NCBI RefSeq assembly: GCF_000801105.2
Contig: NC_079516.1
Span: 9,052,001-9,116,000, forward strand
Length of the DNA stretch: 64,000 bases
DNA from: Raphanus sativus
Lineage: Eukaryota; Streptophyta; Magnoliopsida; Brassicales; Brassicaceae
Reading direction: 5' to 3'
Shown: positions 33,895-45,330 of the stretch, piece after piece
How positions within the stretch are numbered: the first letter of the stretch is position 1
Layout of the letters: every line of letters begins with the position of its first letter
Translations under genes and position numbers: made by a program
Notes under the pieces: model-generated
What the model was told of the DNA's origin: nothing
The model's database searches: none
The model's input: only the letters and a program-made list of their open reading frames with translations

Positions 33895-34123
33895 CTCCCT
33901 CTGTTTCTTAATAAGTGTCATTTTAGAGTTATGCACACGGATTAAGAAATCAATTAATTTTACATATTTTCCATACAAAAACATCATTACCCATACATCT
34001 CAACCAATAGAAAAATAAAATGCATAATAAAATTAATAAATTTTGCATTCAAAACTTAAAACGACACTTATTTTGCAACGAAAAAAATTCCCTACAACGA
34101 CACTTAATATGAAACGGAGGGAG
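33895..34123. mobile_element. Stowaway-like MITE, copy 1
   Basis: It begins CTCCCTCTGTTTC and ends GAAACGGAGGGAG, nearly exact inverted repeats, with TA at both borders. It is 229 bases long with no coding content. Stowaway MITEs (Tc1/Mariner) show this TIR and TA target duplication. It differs at only a few positions from the copy at 35129. Confidence 0.88.
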
Positions 34124-35128
34124 TATATGTTTTTCAATATGCAGTTATTGGAAAAAGTTGTGAAAAAGTTTGTATTTTGTCATCATAAATATGTATCTTT
34201 GCATCAAGAAAAATATAGAATATTTGTTTTCATTTGTTAAATTGTATTAGTTTAAAGAATTATCTTTCCATTTAAACGTCAAAACAGTTTTTAAAAGTAG
34301 TTAAATAAATAAATGTCTTTCTATGATTATTAGTTTTAAGAATTTTTTTAAAATTATGTCTTTTCGTTATAAAAGAAAAATTAGTTTTAAGAAGCAGTTA
34401 AACTAATAATTGTTACAATTATTAGTTTTAAGAATTATGTGTTTATCATATATATCTGTATTACATTTTGGTTTTTAAGAGGTTATCGAAATGTTAAGGA
34501 TTGTCTTTTAATAATGATATTTTTTATCCTAAATTTGCTAAATTCAGGAGCAATAATTTGGTGTAAATATATGTTTTTCACTCCAAAATATAAATTTTAA
34601 GATTTTTAAAAAATTTTAAAGATGTATTTTTTCATCTTAAAAATTTAATAGATTTTTAAGGAGTTATCATTTCATTCATCTTCGTATATGTTTTATATAC
34701 ATTTTAAGGAATATAAAAATATATAAAATATCCAGGTAATTATGTTTGTTAGGTAATTTTTATAATATTATATATTTACAAAACTAAATATATTGTTTTT
34801 AAATTGTATATGGTTTATAGCATCATGTTTTGGTGCAGGTTTTTCTGTTTAATCGGTTTTGTTTATTTGGATTTCAGATAAAATATTTAAAGTTATTTAG
34901 AAAATATTTTTATTAATAGATAAGTATTAACAAAATGTAAACTAAAAATATTTTTTTATATGCACATTTCTATTTACATTTGAGGCTGATACAGTGGTGG
35001 TGACGATAATTATTCATAAAAGTCAAAATGTATTTCTTAATAGAAAAGTGCATAAACGTTAGTGAACTACCTCGAACTAAAATATGATAGCGTCAAAATA
35101 TTATTGGGCAAGGATCAATTTTGTAATA

Positions 35129-35357
35129 CTCCCTCTGTTTTTTAATAAGTGTCATTTTAGAGTTAGGCACACGGATTAAGAAATCAATTAATTTTACATA
35201 TTTTCCATACAAAAACATCATTACCCATACATCTCAACCAATAGAAAAATAAAATGCATAATAAAATTAATAAATTTTGCATTGAAAACTTAAAACGACA
35301 CTTATTTTGCAACGAAAAAAATTCCCTACAACGACACTTAATATGAAACGGAGGGAG
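35129..35357. mobile_element. Stowaway-like MITE, copy 2
   Basis: Same orientation and length (229 bases) as copy 1, with the same termini and flanking TA. The differences I could see are TTTCTTA versus TTTTTTA near the 5' end, TTATG versus TTAGG about 30 bases in, and GCATTC versus GCATTG. They are close sister copies. Confidence 0.88.
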
Positions 35358-36601
35358 TATGGTACAACAATATTTTGCTAAAATTTCATGTGAGCTAGTC
35401 AATTGATCCTCTCCGTAATAAGTTGTCTCTATAACTTTTTTGATATATGTGCTATTTATTTTTTTGAGTTACTGACACATTTAGACGAGAGATAATCGTT
35501 AGAGATTTAAATGAATCTACGTAACTGTTTGAGTGAAATTTTGCAATTAATTCAATGAACAGTTGCAAGTAATTAAAAGAAACATTGTAATTCTTTGTGA
35601 TGAACAATTAGAATCTTTGGTGATAAATCCTTATAGTCATGGGTGATTGTTGCATTCATAATGAACAAGAATTATTGTAATATTTGATGTTAGTCATTAC
35701 ATTTTTAGATAACCATTTCAATTATATACAATATTTTTTTTTTATGAAATGAGTTCCCTTGTGATATCGCACAGTTTTTTACCTAGTATTGTTATATACA
35801 TATTTCAAATCAAAATAATAATTTAAAATTGATTCATATCAAAATTGATTCAAGAATATACATATATTCAAAAATTAATTTTTACTAAAATAGTAACTAA
35901 TAACTGTTATAAAAAGTATTTTCAATATATATAAGAAAAATACAATACAAAACTCAATTTTAAACAATAACTTAAATTATGGTTTTTATATTTCACATTA
36001 AATTATAAAATATAATATATGTTATTATTTATATGATAGCAAGTATAAAATACTATTAATTATATGATGATACGTATAAAATACAATTAATTATATTTAT
36101 GTAAGAATATTATTTTATTACATAATAATACTTTGGGTCGCTAGTTTTCTACTAGAATGTCTCATTACCATTGACAGTTAGTTTCACTAGTTACATGAAG
36201 TCATCGTATACTGAGCATACATATTCTAATGGTGAGAATTCGTGGCTGATGTCATGTTATTCAATGCAGGAAATTGCAATTGACAGCACTGTTAGTAAAA
36301 TGAATCACAACACTTCCAGTTTTCACTTTCAAGTGATTGAAGTTTCTCTAACAAAGGATTAAAATTTAACATTTGTGTGAACAAACACACAGGTTGGGGT
36401 TGCATCCTACTCCTGCAGGGGAATTCGTGACTGTGACCAGACGCATTGCCTACAGAGCCCAAACCTAAGACGAGTCTCTATATGAACCTCCACAATCTAG
36501 AAAAGTCGATTGCATTAAATAACTCATATACAAATAGTCTGATCAGAGAGCTGTGTGAATGTGATGTTCAATGGAACATTACAACAACCAAAAGTCATAC
36601 A

Positions 36602-37639
36602 TTAACAAAAACTGTTTCCCTTCATTTTTTTTCTTGTGGCTTCTCTTTGCTTCGCAGTGTTTTCCTTAAAGACTTTCTTCCAGCGAGGCTTCCAGCTTTC
36701 CCGAGCAACCGTGAGCTCATCCAGCTTCTGCTTCAACCGGATTAAGATGACAGGTAAAGCCTTCTTGTGGTCTTCTCTCACAATCTCAGACATATCTCCA
36801 CGGTATAGCATGTCGATGCACCTGTAGAACTTCACTCCAAGTTGTTCCACTCCCATCTCCTCCTTTATAACTTTCTCAGCGCTCTGCACCGCACTTTCAA
36901 GAGATCCCATCAACATATCAGTCTCAAACATGTCCTCTTCGCATCTCTCAATCGCTTCTTCGTACTTGCTCAGTTGCTTATGTCCCGAAGCACCATTAAA
37001 TTGCATCACAGAGTACTTGTTGTTCAGACAGTCCAGTTCTGGTCCGTCAAGGTTGTCTGAGACACGATATTGTTGTTCCTCAGGGATAAGCTTGTAGCTC
37101 GGTGTCACTCGGTATAACCGCCTTGACTTTTTAGGTTTCTTCTCTTCCGATTGCAAGATCCTTCTCTTCTTTTCCTCGGAAACATCTCCTTTAGGGTTCT
37201 CATCTATCTTAACCCTAATCCTAACGTGGGCTCCACTCTTCTCCGGGCTCTCATCTACGTCAGCCCTAACCGCACAGACATGGTAATCTTCTCGGATCTC
37301 ACCTTCTTCAACAAAGTCTTGTTTGGTCGTCTTAACATGGTTGTCGAACAAAACATCAATAGACTTGCTGAACACGCTATGTGTGATTCCCTTGTTACTC
37401 AAGGCATCAATCAAGGACAGTAGCGATTCCATCCCCGAGTGACGCTGTTGCTCAGTGGTGTTTTTATGGTAGCCGAACAAAAGATGAGTAGACTTACTGA
37501 GCACGCTAACTGTGATTTCCTTGTTACTGAAGGCATGAATCAAGGAAAGCAACGATTTCATCTCCGAGTCACTCAGTTTGTCATAGATCTCCTTAGCGGA
37601 ACTCAGGAGTGACTCTAAATTCTCATCGACGGACGCCAT
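36602..37639 (-). CDS. Mini-SIN3-like protein B
   Basis: A single-exon ORF of 345 residues, a diverged paralogue of the gene at 15079 in inverted orientation. Two short N-terminal units (about 20-60 and 68-105) each keep a SLLSLI...ALSNK/AFSNK...LF pattern that looks like the second half of a PAH domain, and they resemble each other. Residues 177-330 are the SIN3 HDAC-interaction region (TPSYKLIPEEQ, YEEAIERCEEDMFETDMLM, FYRCIDMLYRGD, LPVILIRLKQKLDEL). The tail is basic. The shared EEGEIRED phrase in the linker and the near-identical C-terminal half show common origin with gene A. The N-terminal half has changed far more than the C-terminal half. Probable function: nuclear HDAC-binding protein or competitor of full-length SNL proteins (inference). 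Confidence 0.78.
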   Translation of the reverse strand: MASVDENLESLLSSAKEIYDKLSDSEMKSLLSLIHAFSNKEITVSVLSKSTHLLFGYHKNTTEQQRHSGMESLLSLIDALSNKGITHSVFSKSIDVLFDNHVKTTKQDFVEEGEIREDYHVCAVRADVDESPEKSGAHVRIRVKIDENPKGDVSEEKKRRILQSEEKKPKKSRRLYRVTPSYKLIPEEQQYRVSDNLDGPELDCLNNKYSVMQFNGASGHKQLSKYEEAIERCEEDMFETDMLMGSLESAVQSAEKVIKEEMGVEQLGVKFYRCIDMLYRGDMSEIVREDHKKALPVILIRLKQKLDELTVARESWKPRWKKVFKENTAKQREATRKKMKGNSFC

Positions 37640-38386
37640 AATGCACTTCGCAGTCGCTTTAAACCTATCTCTTACTTACTCTTTTTTTTCTTCTCTCTGA
37701 TTCGTTTCTTATGTAGTAGAAACGGTGACTAATCTTCTAACCCTATATATAGATAGGCAAACCAAAAACGGAAATATTCCAAAAATTTTCTTTTCCTAAG
37801 CGCGTATCTTAATTATTTTTATTTATTATTATTAATTAAAAAGTTGGCTTTGAATCCTAAATTCCTAATTCAGGTGGGGTTTTGTTCTTTTTAATGATAA
37901 GAATAATAGAAAATATTAGAAAATTTAAGATTAATTATAAACTGAACCGGAATACTGGTAATAAACTGAACAAAATTCCTAATAAAATTATATTCCTGAT
38001 AAAACAATCCCTGTTAAGTATTTGAAACATGTCAAATCTACTCTTATAGTTTTTTCTGATTCGTATTAAAATTAATTAAGCATTAAGAAGTTCTTAAGAA
38101 GCTACAATAATCTATTCATATTCCATTGATAAAAAGCTCTTACAAGAAACAGAAGATTACATGAAGATGTCCAAATTGTTCTTTATTATTCTTAGGATTG
38201 AGACCCACATGTATTTAAGAAGAAAATAAATTATAAATCGAGAAGAATGCAACCTTAGGTTGATATACACATAAACACATCCCACTGGTCTGGCCACAGA
38301 AAAGAGTGTCATCCTTCTCTTAAAACATTTAAATAAGACTACTGGTTTCAAATGTGGCCAGTTGAGAAACACGGCTGAATCTTGTA
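37640..38386. other. Spacer between mini-SIN3 B and PMP
   Basis: It holds the upstream region of mini-SIN3 B on the left and the 3' UTR of PMP on the right (both genes on the minus strand). No other feature is seen. Confidence 0.55.
37741..37754 (-). promoter_or_regulatory. Putative TATA box of mini-SIN3 B
   Basis: The minus strand reads TCTATATATAGGG about 105-115 bases before the ATG at 37639. It is a good TATA match at a plausible distance. Confidence 0.45.
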
Positions 38387-40863
38387 TTAATCGAGCTTGA
38401 CGTTTGAATATAGAAGCGTGTCCTTCGTCAAAGGCATGTACATAAGGAAGTACACCTGCAACAACCATGAGAAGCACGGCTGTTAAAACTCCAACGACTT
38501 ATAATTTCAATATTCAGCTACAAATCCTTTTTTTTACAAACTATGATATGATTCTTTAGCAAGACACTTCAGTGGTAAGTTTCAACTCTACATTGGCAGA
38601 TAAGGAATCATCATGTGAACTTACCCCAAGAATAGTTGCAATGAGAAGGATTATTCCAGTTAACCATGCAAGCGTCAGCCTAACAAGTATAACTTGAGCG
38701 ATAATGGCTGCACTTGGAACTCCCTCCACTTCAGCCATCGACCTTGCATATGAACGAGAAGAAGAAGACCCAACGCTCAGCAGATTAGTTGATTCTTGGT
38801 TTACTCTATCATCAAGGACGATCACTCCAACAATTTGGCCTGCAAGAACCCAAACATTTCTCAGCTTACAAACAGAACAGAAAAAACATTCAAGTGGATT
38901 AACAAATCAAAGAGACACTTCACCTTTATGAGATGTCTCCAACAGATCGAATAGCTTCGATAGTGTGGCAAGCAATACATTCATCCCTTTCTTAGCCATA
39001 CCTTGTCCATACTCCTGTGCTAAAGCCTGTAATTTCCCGTGAGAATAAAGATATTACAGTGGGGTTAAGCTGAATAACAAGATCATTGAACAATATGAGT
39101 TTAAACAGCAGCAAAAGTCTACGAGCTGAAGTAATGAACACATCACAGGGTCCTTATATAACCCGAAAAGAGTGCACAAGCAACAACCAATCATAAGTTT
39201 TTAAGAGACCCCAGGAATGTATATTTACTTGAGCATTGACTTCCACTCACCAATTCATATATCAAACCTAAGACTGTGGAAGTGAAAGGGAAAAAACACA
39301 CAGAAAAAATGAGAAATAAAAGTGCTTACATGGATACCGCCAAAGCGCCCAACTGTTAATTCAGGATGAGATAAATCCTCATGAAGGTTGACAGCTCGTT
39401 TGACATTCTTATATAGTTCCAAAAGGTTCAAAGCAAATTTCCTCTCTGCTTCCTGCCCACGGTAACACAAGTCAAAACCCCTTGAGATCACAAGCAATTC
39501 CGGAACCTCATCCTTGGAAAAATCATATAGTTTCATGGAAATATCACCTTTTCCAAATTGAACTCAACGTTAGCCGCACCAGCCAGAGGGATACTCAGCA
39601 ATCCAGTCAATGGTTCAGCAGATCCAGCAACATATGATCCACCCAACCAAGATGCCTATGGATAGTGGTCACATTATAATGAAAAAAAAGAAGACAGGTA
39701 ATATTATTTGCACTTTGTATACTCACAAACTCGTTCATGTCTTTGTCAGTCGCATCATTCAAGGGTTCATTGACAGACACAACATCTACTTCACTTTCTG
39801 CAGAAATTTTGAATAACGTCATTTTCTCAGAAAAGACTTAAAACCAAAACTAGAAACTATTCAATGCTTATCAGATAATTCTGCTACTCAAGCTATCACG
39901 GGTCACCTGGAAGTTCAATATCAGCCTTGTAAGAATCAGAACTGATACTGCCTCTCACAGCATTGCCCAACAAAGAATGACTAGGTAAGGTTTCCACAAG
40001 CGCATCTGCAAGTAAAAAACAAACACTTGAATGTTTTAGAATTCAAAAGAATTTGGTTCATGTCAGATAAAGCATACCATCAGCTCCAGCGATTTCTAGC
40101 ACAAAAGCAGCACGAGGCCTCTCAAATGGATTAGGTTTAAGAATCTTGTTAAGCTACGCCAAAGTAAAAAAAAAAAAGGATGATCAAGTACATGACTCTT
40201 TAACCAAGAATGAAAAAAAAATTAGTAGAGTAGTGAAATAAAAAAAACCATGGATGAGCCATCAGGTGTTAAAGTAGCTGGAGGTGCGAAACCCAACAAG
40301 GCAGAGACTGATGCAGATACTTGAGAGAGCGACATGGGAAGCGCCTGTTGGATTTCATTTCAAAAGACAAAATGTGATTTAACTACCATTGCTTGATTCT
40401 ACCCCAAACGCTCAAAAATTAATACAAGAGCAAAAAAAAAAAAAAAGACAAAAACATCAACTTGGTTCCACTTTAGACTAAACAATAGATCTCATCAACA
40501 GATGTTCTAAAACAAGACCAATGTCGATGTAACCAGGAAAGTCGTATCCTTTCAATCTTAGATTCCACATGTCTGAACTGGAACGAACAAAAAGTGGTAA
40601 GAGGAGGGAATGGAGAATGAAAACCTGCTGTGATGGTGGACGAAGGTATTGGTTGTTGGATCCATCAATGAAGAAAACAGAGACACTGGCTTCACCCTAT
40701 CAAAATCCAATTCATCAAAAATAAAAAATAAAAAATAAAATTTAAAAAGTCAGAGATCCGCAAAATTGTGTGGGGAAAAAATGAAGAAAGAGATTCGAAA
40801 AGGAACCTTGAAATTAAGGGTGAGGAGGAGTATAGATACGATCAATATGTAGAAATACTGCAT
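38387..40863 (-). CDS. PMP: Plant type I membrane protein (PMP, At3g24160-like)
   Basis: Eleven exons join in frame on the minus strand: 40863-40807, 40696-40625, 40344-40249, 40153-40078, 40005-39907, 39797-39727, 39655-39548, 39452-39330, 39026-38924, 38839-38625 and 38455-38387. They give 362 residues. A hydrophobic N-terminus (MQYFYILIVSILLLTL) acts as signal peptide. A lumenal domain of about 290 residues follows, then one membrane helix near the C-terminus (WLTGIILLIATIL and VYFLMYM) and a short cytosolic tail ending VKLD. Length and topology fit Arabidopsis At3g24160, annotated as a putative type 1 membrane protein; its biochemical role is unknown and none is visible. All introns are GT-AG and phases match throughout, so the gene looks intact. 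Confidence 0.85.
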
Positions 40864-43249
40864 CTTCAGGCGAGGAGAGATCGGAGTTTTATCTGGCGGA
40901 GATGTTCGTTTTATGGAAGGGAGACGGAGCCGGGAGATTACAGGATCGATGTGGTGGACACACCTTCCCACTATACGGTGTCGTATACTGTTCAGTCCAA
41001 ATATCGGTCCAATCCGGTATTCAGTTCGGTTCAACTTATGTGATATATCAATTTTTAATGGGGGAAATTGGCTAATTGGCCATATTGGGAATTGATTTGT
41101 CTCTTTGTACTTTTGAATCTATAAATTTGTCCAAATATACATTTAATTTTTTTAATATGAAATTAACCCCTACTTAAATAAGGGGATGTATTCAATTTAA
41201 CATTTGATGTGATTTGATTTTTAATGGAGTTTTAGATGATTTTAATAAGTTGCAGAGATTTAGGTGATTTTTGTTAAACTACTCTAGAATATCACCTAAA
41301 ACAATGGGATTTGAGTTTTAATTTTTTTAACTAAGAAACTCCACCCACACACCCTAAAATCACCTCAAAACTTTAAAATCCCACAACTTAAAATATTTTC
41401 AATAACAGTGGATTTCAGAGTACTTTACGAAATGTCAAGTTCAATAACAGTGGATTTTAAATGAGTTTTTAAAATTCATGTTTGAATAACAGTGGATTTG
41501 TCATTTTAATACAAATCACCTGAAACTCTCGGTTGAATACACCCCCCTAAATAATTTAACTTAACATAATTTACTTAACTTTGAAATATTTATTAAATTT
41601 TTCTTATTATTTTTTTAATCCGAAAAGCCTAACTAAGGGTGATTGGTTAAAGTTATGAGTGCTGTACACACTTTAATTCTTCCCACATCATTCAAATGAA
41701 ATCAATCAAGCTTTGATCAAAATTTTTAATTTCACAGCAAAATCTACTTTTTTATTTTATTTTAACCATGGAGAGCTAATTTTCTAGAGCACCTTTTCAA
41801 CATATTTTTAGGGATGATTAATAAATATTGTGGCTTTTATTTTTAGGCTTTGAAATAATAGCTGTGGATTTATTTGCTGTAAGTATTTTTGCTGTAAATT
41901 TATGAAGTACTATTTTTTTTCTCTAGATATAAAGATTTCCACAGTTTTATTTTATTTTAAAAGATATTTTTTGCTATAGTTTTTAAAAAGAAAAGAAAAC
42001 ATGATTGGTTGACATGTATGACTCTAAGCTAAATTTTGGCTTTTCTAAAGCATTTACATCCACAACCAGTCACCTTCTTAAAAATATATTTTTCTTTTCT
42101 CTATATACACACATACTCTATTTTTCCTATATTGTAATAAATTTCACTGATATAAATATAATAATATATTTCTTACATATATAATACACAAAATGTTACA
42201 TTATGTAATATATGTATACATATATATATGGTATATAAATAAAAAGGTTCACATACATATATAAACAAAAATTACATATATTAATTTATATCATAGTCAT
42301 TTATAATTTCTAAAATAACTAATTAACTTATAAATTTTAGTTTTAAGAGAAAAACCTCTCTCTATGAGAGGAGAGAGAGAGAGAGTTCAAACTACGTGTG
42401 TTTGTAATTTAAGTTTCTCGGTATTTCGGTTTGTCTGAATTATATTAAAACTATTATATTTTTTATTTAATTTGATTCATCTTATTACTTTTGGTTTTTG
42501 GCTTATGTGGTTTATACTAAAAACCATAATTATATTTATATTTTATACATTTTATTCTATATAATTTGAAATTGGATTTATTAAAACATAAAGATATTTC
42601 ACAACTCTAGCTTTTAAATATCATGCTTTTAAAAGTAATGTTTTTTATTTTACTTACCTATTCAAAATAATTAGTAAAATAAAAGAAATTAATAATTATA
42701 CAAAATCCATTTAACTAGTTAAAACAATAGATTAGTATTTTGATGTAAAAAGAAACTATTAGTTTTAACGATCTTCCTAACTGAACCGGATTTTGATCGG
42801 TTCTAATGTTATTCGGTAGAAAAAGTTTAAACCCGTTTAACGGTTCAAGAAGTAGAGTAAAATTGAAATTTGATCTTGTTTCTTCGGTTAGAAAAAAATC
42901 GTACGGTTTAATTCAATTCCGTTTCCATTTTTAGCGATTTTTTAACCAAGTACTTGCCTCTTACTTGAAGTTGAAAAGGACACAGTTAAAGAACACCGTC
43001 TTATCTGGCAAATCATAAAAACAGGTTCGGTTTTAGAGGAACTGGTCCCAAAAATCATAAAAGGAGCAGCTGAGTGACGGTGACGATGGAGACGCAGTAA
43101 CAACTGAGAGATTCCCACCAACATGGAGATGCCTTTATAAGTTTTCAACAAGCTTCAGATCTGCTTCACCTTCTCCCTCTTCCTAATCCCCTTCTGATCG
43201 CTTAAACCCATTCTAAGCTCCGACAGAGAGAGAGAAGAAGAAGAAGAAG
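40864..43249. other. Spacer between PMP and the four-exon gene
   Basis: PMP and the next gene are divergent, so both promoters lie here. A MITE-like element is at 41182-41547. The remainder is AT-rich with a short CT/GA patch near 42356-42385 and no gene. Confidence 0.5.
41182..41547. mobile_element. TIR element of the GGGGTGTATTCAA family
   Basis: It begins GGGGATGTATTCAA and ends with the reverse complement of GGGGGGTGTATTCAACC. TAAATAA flanks both sides (41175-41181 and 41548-41554) as a probable 7-8-bp target duplication, which would fit a hAT-like MITE. It is about 366 bases long. Inside, phrases such as ATAACAGTGGATTT repeat three times. Related termini occur at 47299-47637 and 58130. 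Confidence 0.65.
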
Positions 43250-44449
43250 ATGCCTAGGCCAGGTCCAAGACCTTACGAGTGTGTGAAACGAGCTTGGCAT
43301 AGCGATCGTCACCAACCCATTCGAGGTTCCATCATCCGCCAGATCTTCAGGTTTCCCTCTCACCCTTTCTCAATTACTAAACTCTTTTTAATTAGGGTTT
43401 CTAAAACTTTTTGAGGGTTTCAGACTCGCCATGGAAGCACACAGTGCGGCTACGAAGAAGAACAAAGAATGGCAGGAGAAGCTTCCTGTTGTCGTCTTGA
43501 AAGCCGAGGAAATCATGTACTCTAAATCCAACTCCGAGGTTCTTCTTATCTTACCTAAGTTGTTTTGTTTTTTATGTTTCATATCAGAATCTTCCTGACT
43601 TTGGTTTTTTAACATTAGGAAGAGTATACAGATGCTGATACTATGTGGAATAGAGTCAATGATGCTATTGACACCATTATTAGACGAGATGAAAGCACTG
43701 AGACTGGCCCTCTTTTGCCTCCTTGTGTTGAAGGTAACCTTTGCTTTCTTTCTTCTGTTAACTGTTTAGAAAGTTTGCATTATGTTGTTTATTTTGGTCT
43801 GTGATCAGCTGCTCTTAACCTTGGGTGCATTGCTGTAAGAGCTTCAAGAAGCCAACGACATAGTAACGTCAGGACTTACCTCTCTCCAAAATACCAACAA
43901 CCTGTTTCTGCATCTGCTAATGAGCCGCAAAAGACTAACAAGCCAACCCATACCGCTCAACCTGCAATCCCAGTGGAGGTTCTTGAGGACAGCAACAACC
44001 GAGGAGCAGCGTTTTTACATGAAAAGCCATTGGCTAGAAAACTAGGGACTATCACTGCTGCTCCAGGTACAGCAGCACCAGCGCCAATGAACTTGGGTTC
44101 GGTGTATCCTTTGTATTATGGAGGTATTAATCAGACTCAGCAAGTGGACTTGTCTTCAAGAGTCCCTGAGACGCCTATAATCGTGGGCATGCCTGTTAGT
44201 ATAAAGGCTCCGGAAGAAAGAACAGAGAGGTTCTGTGATTTGTCTTTGAGGCTTGGTGTATCTTCAGATCATCCACCCTCCACAACAATTGATGTTGGGT
44301 CTAGCCGGGCTTACAAAGGAAGAGACCAACAAGAGTTATGTTTATTCTCTGAGGTGAAGAAGAAACATGATTCGTTCTCAAATTACCAAGGTCAGCGTTC
44401 AGATTCGAGAGTTAAAAAACACAAAACATTTTGTGGAGACTTCCTCTAG
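43250..44449 (+). CDS. Conserved plant protein of unknown function (At3g24150-like)
   Basis: Four exons (43250-43350, 43424-43538, 43619-43733, 43809-44449) join in frame to 323 residues. The N-terminus MPRPGPRPYECVKRAWHSDR is Arg/Pro-rich. Residues 30-110 are mainly helical and charged (KEWQEKLPVVVLKAEEIMYSK, then MWNRVNDAIDTIIRRDES). The last exon is low-complexity, rich in Ala, Pro and Ser, and has a short conserved block ERFCDLSLRLG and a basic end. There is no signal peptide or membrane segment; a nuclear or cytosolic place is likely. I recognise no catalytic domain. Position between PMP and FAMA fits At3g24150, annotated as hypothetical in Arabidopsis. The start is supported by a good splice chain and a GA-rich leader (GAAGAAGAAGAAG) right before the ATG. 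Confidence 0.8.
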
Positions 44450-45330
44450 GGATTTTTTTGCTCAAAACTTGTAAAAGTCTCAGGTTTATTGGTTGATATA
44501 TTATGGACTCTCTAGATCGATTATCAAATCTACTCTGTTTACATAAATAGGCAATACGGATGAGAAAATTTCTTCACCAGTTTGGATTTTGTTAGTGGCA
44601 GTGCAAATCTCTTTAAACACATGTATCACAAATTCAAAGTCATTCTTAGTATACACTTGGGGCCAGACCCAAAAAAATAAACAATATCGAGATTCCATAA
44701 GAAAAAAAAAGAGAACTAGATTTTGATATGTGTTTTAGCACCAATTATTTTTTGGATTGTAAACTAAGTTTGTGAATTACTATTTTGGAATTGGTGTACA
44801 CTCTAGGCTTGAATATTTTACCGGATCTGAAAAATCAAACCAAAATCGACCCAAAAATATAGCTTTGGTTTTGTCTAGGAACTTGGCAAAATACATATTT
44901 TGTTTTTTCTTCGATCCGCAGTCCTTTCCGTTTGATTATGAGTCCTACCCGAGACCTGATCGGGTATCCAAAATATTTAAAATATTTTGTGTATATTAGT
45001 TATATTTGGGTATTTCATATATGTTTGCAGTATTATGAATACTTTTTTAAGTTTTGGATTGAGATTTCTAATTGTAGTTTCGAGTTTCTGGTAAAATTTC
45101 AAACTTTTAAAAATATATTTTGGGTATTATCATTTTTTAAAAGGTATTTTCGGTTCCTCGGATTAGATTTATGGTAAACTTTTGTTTTTTGGGTATTTGC
45201 GTACTCTCAGGTATTCATTTTTGTGTTTCAGATATTTTTCGTGTTCAATAATTTTGGTGTTTCAGGTATTTCGAGTCATTTTCGAGTCCTAATATATCCA
45301 AATTAATTTGTACCCATTACTTATCCAAAA

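Larger units (their letters stand above)
32433..36601. other. Spacer between the ankyrin gene and mini-SIN3 B
   Basis: No gene is supported in 4.2 kb. A moderately GC-rich patch at 33290-33680 has short ORFs without recognisable domains. Two matching Stowaway-like MITEs sit at 33895-34123 and 35129-35357. The rest is AT-rich. Confidence 0.5.

Noticed and set aside
38157..38477. Minus-strand ORF of 106 codons at the 3' end of PMP
   Set aside because: It overlaps the last PMP exon in another frame and the 3' UTR.
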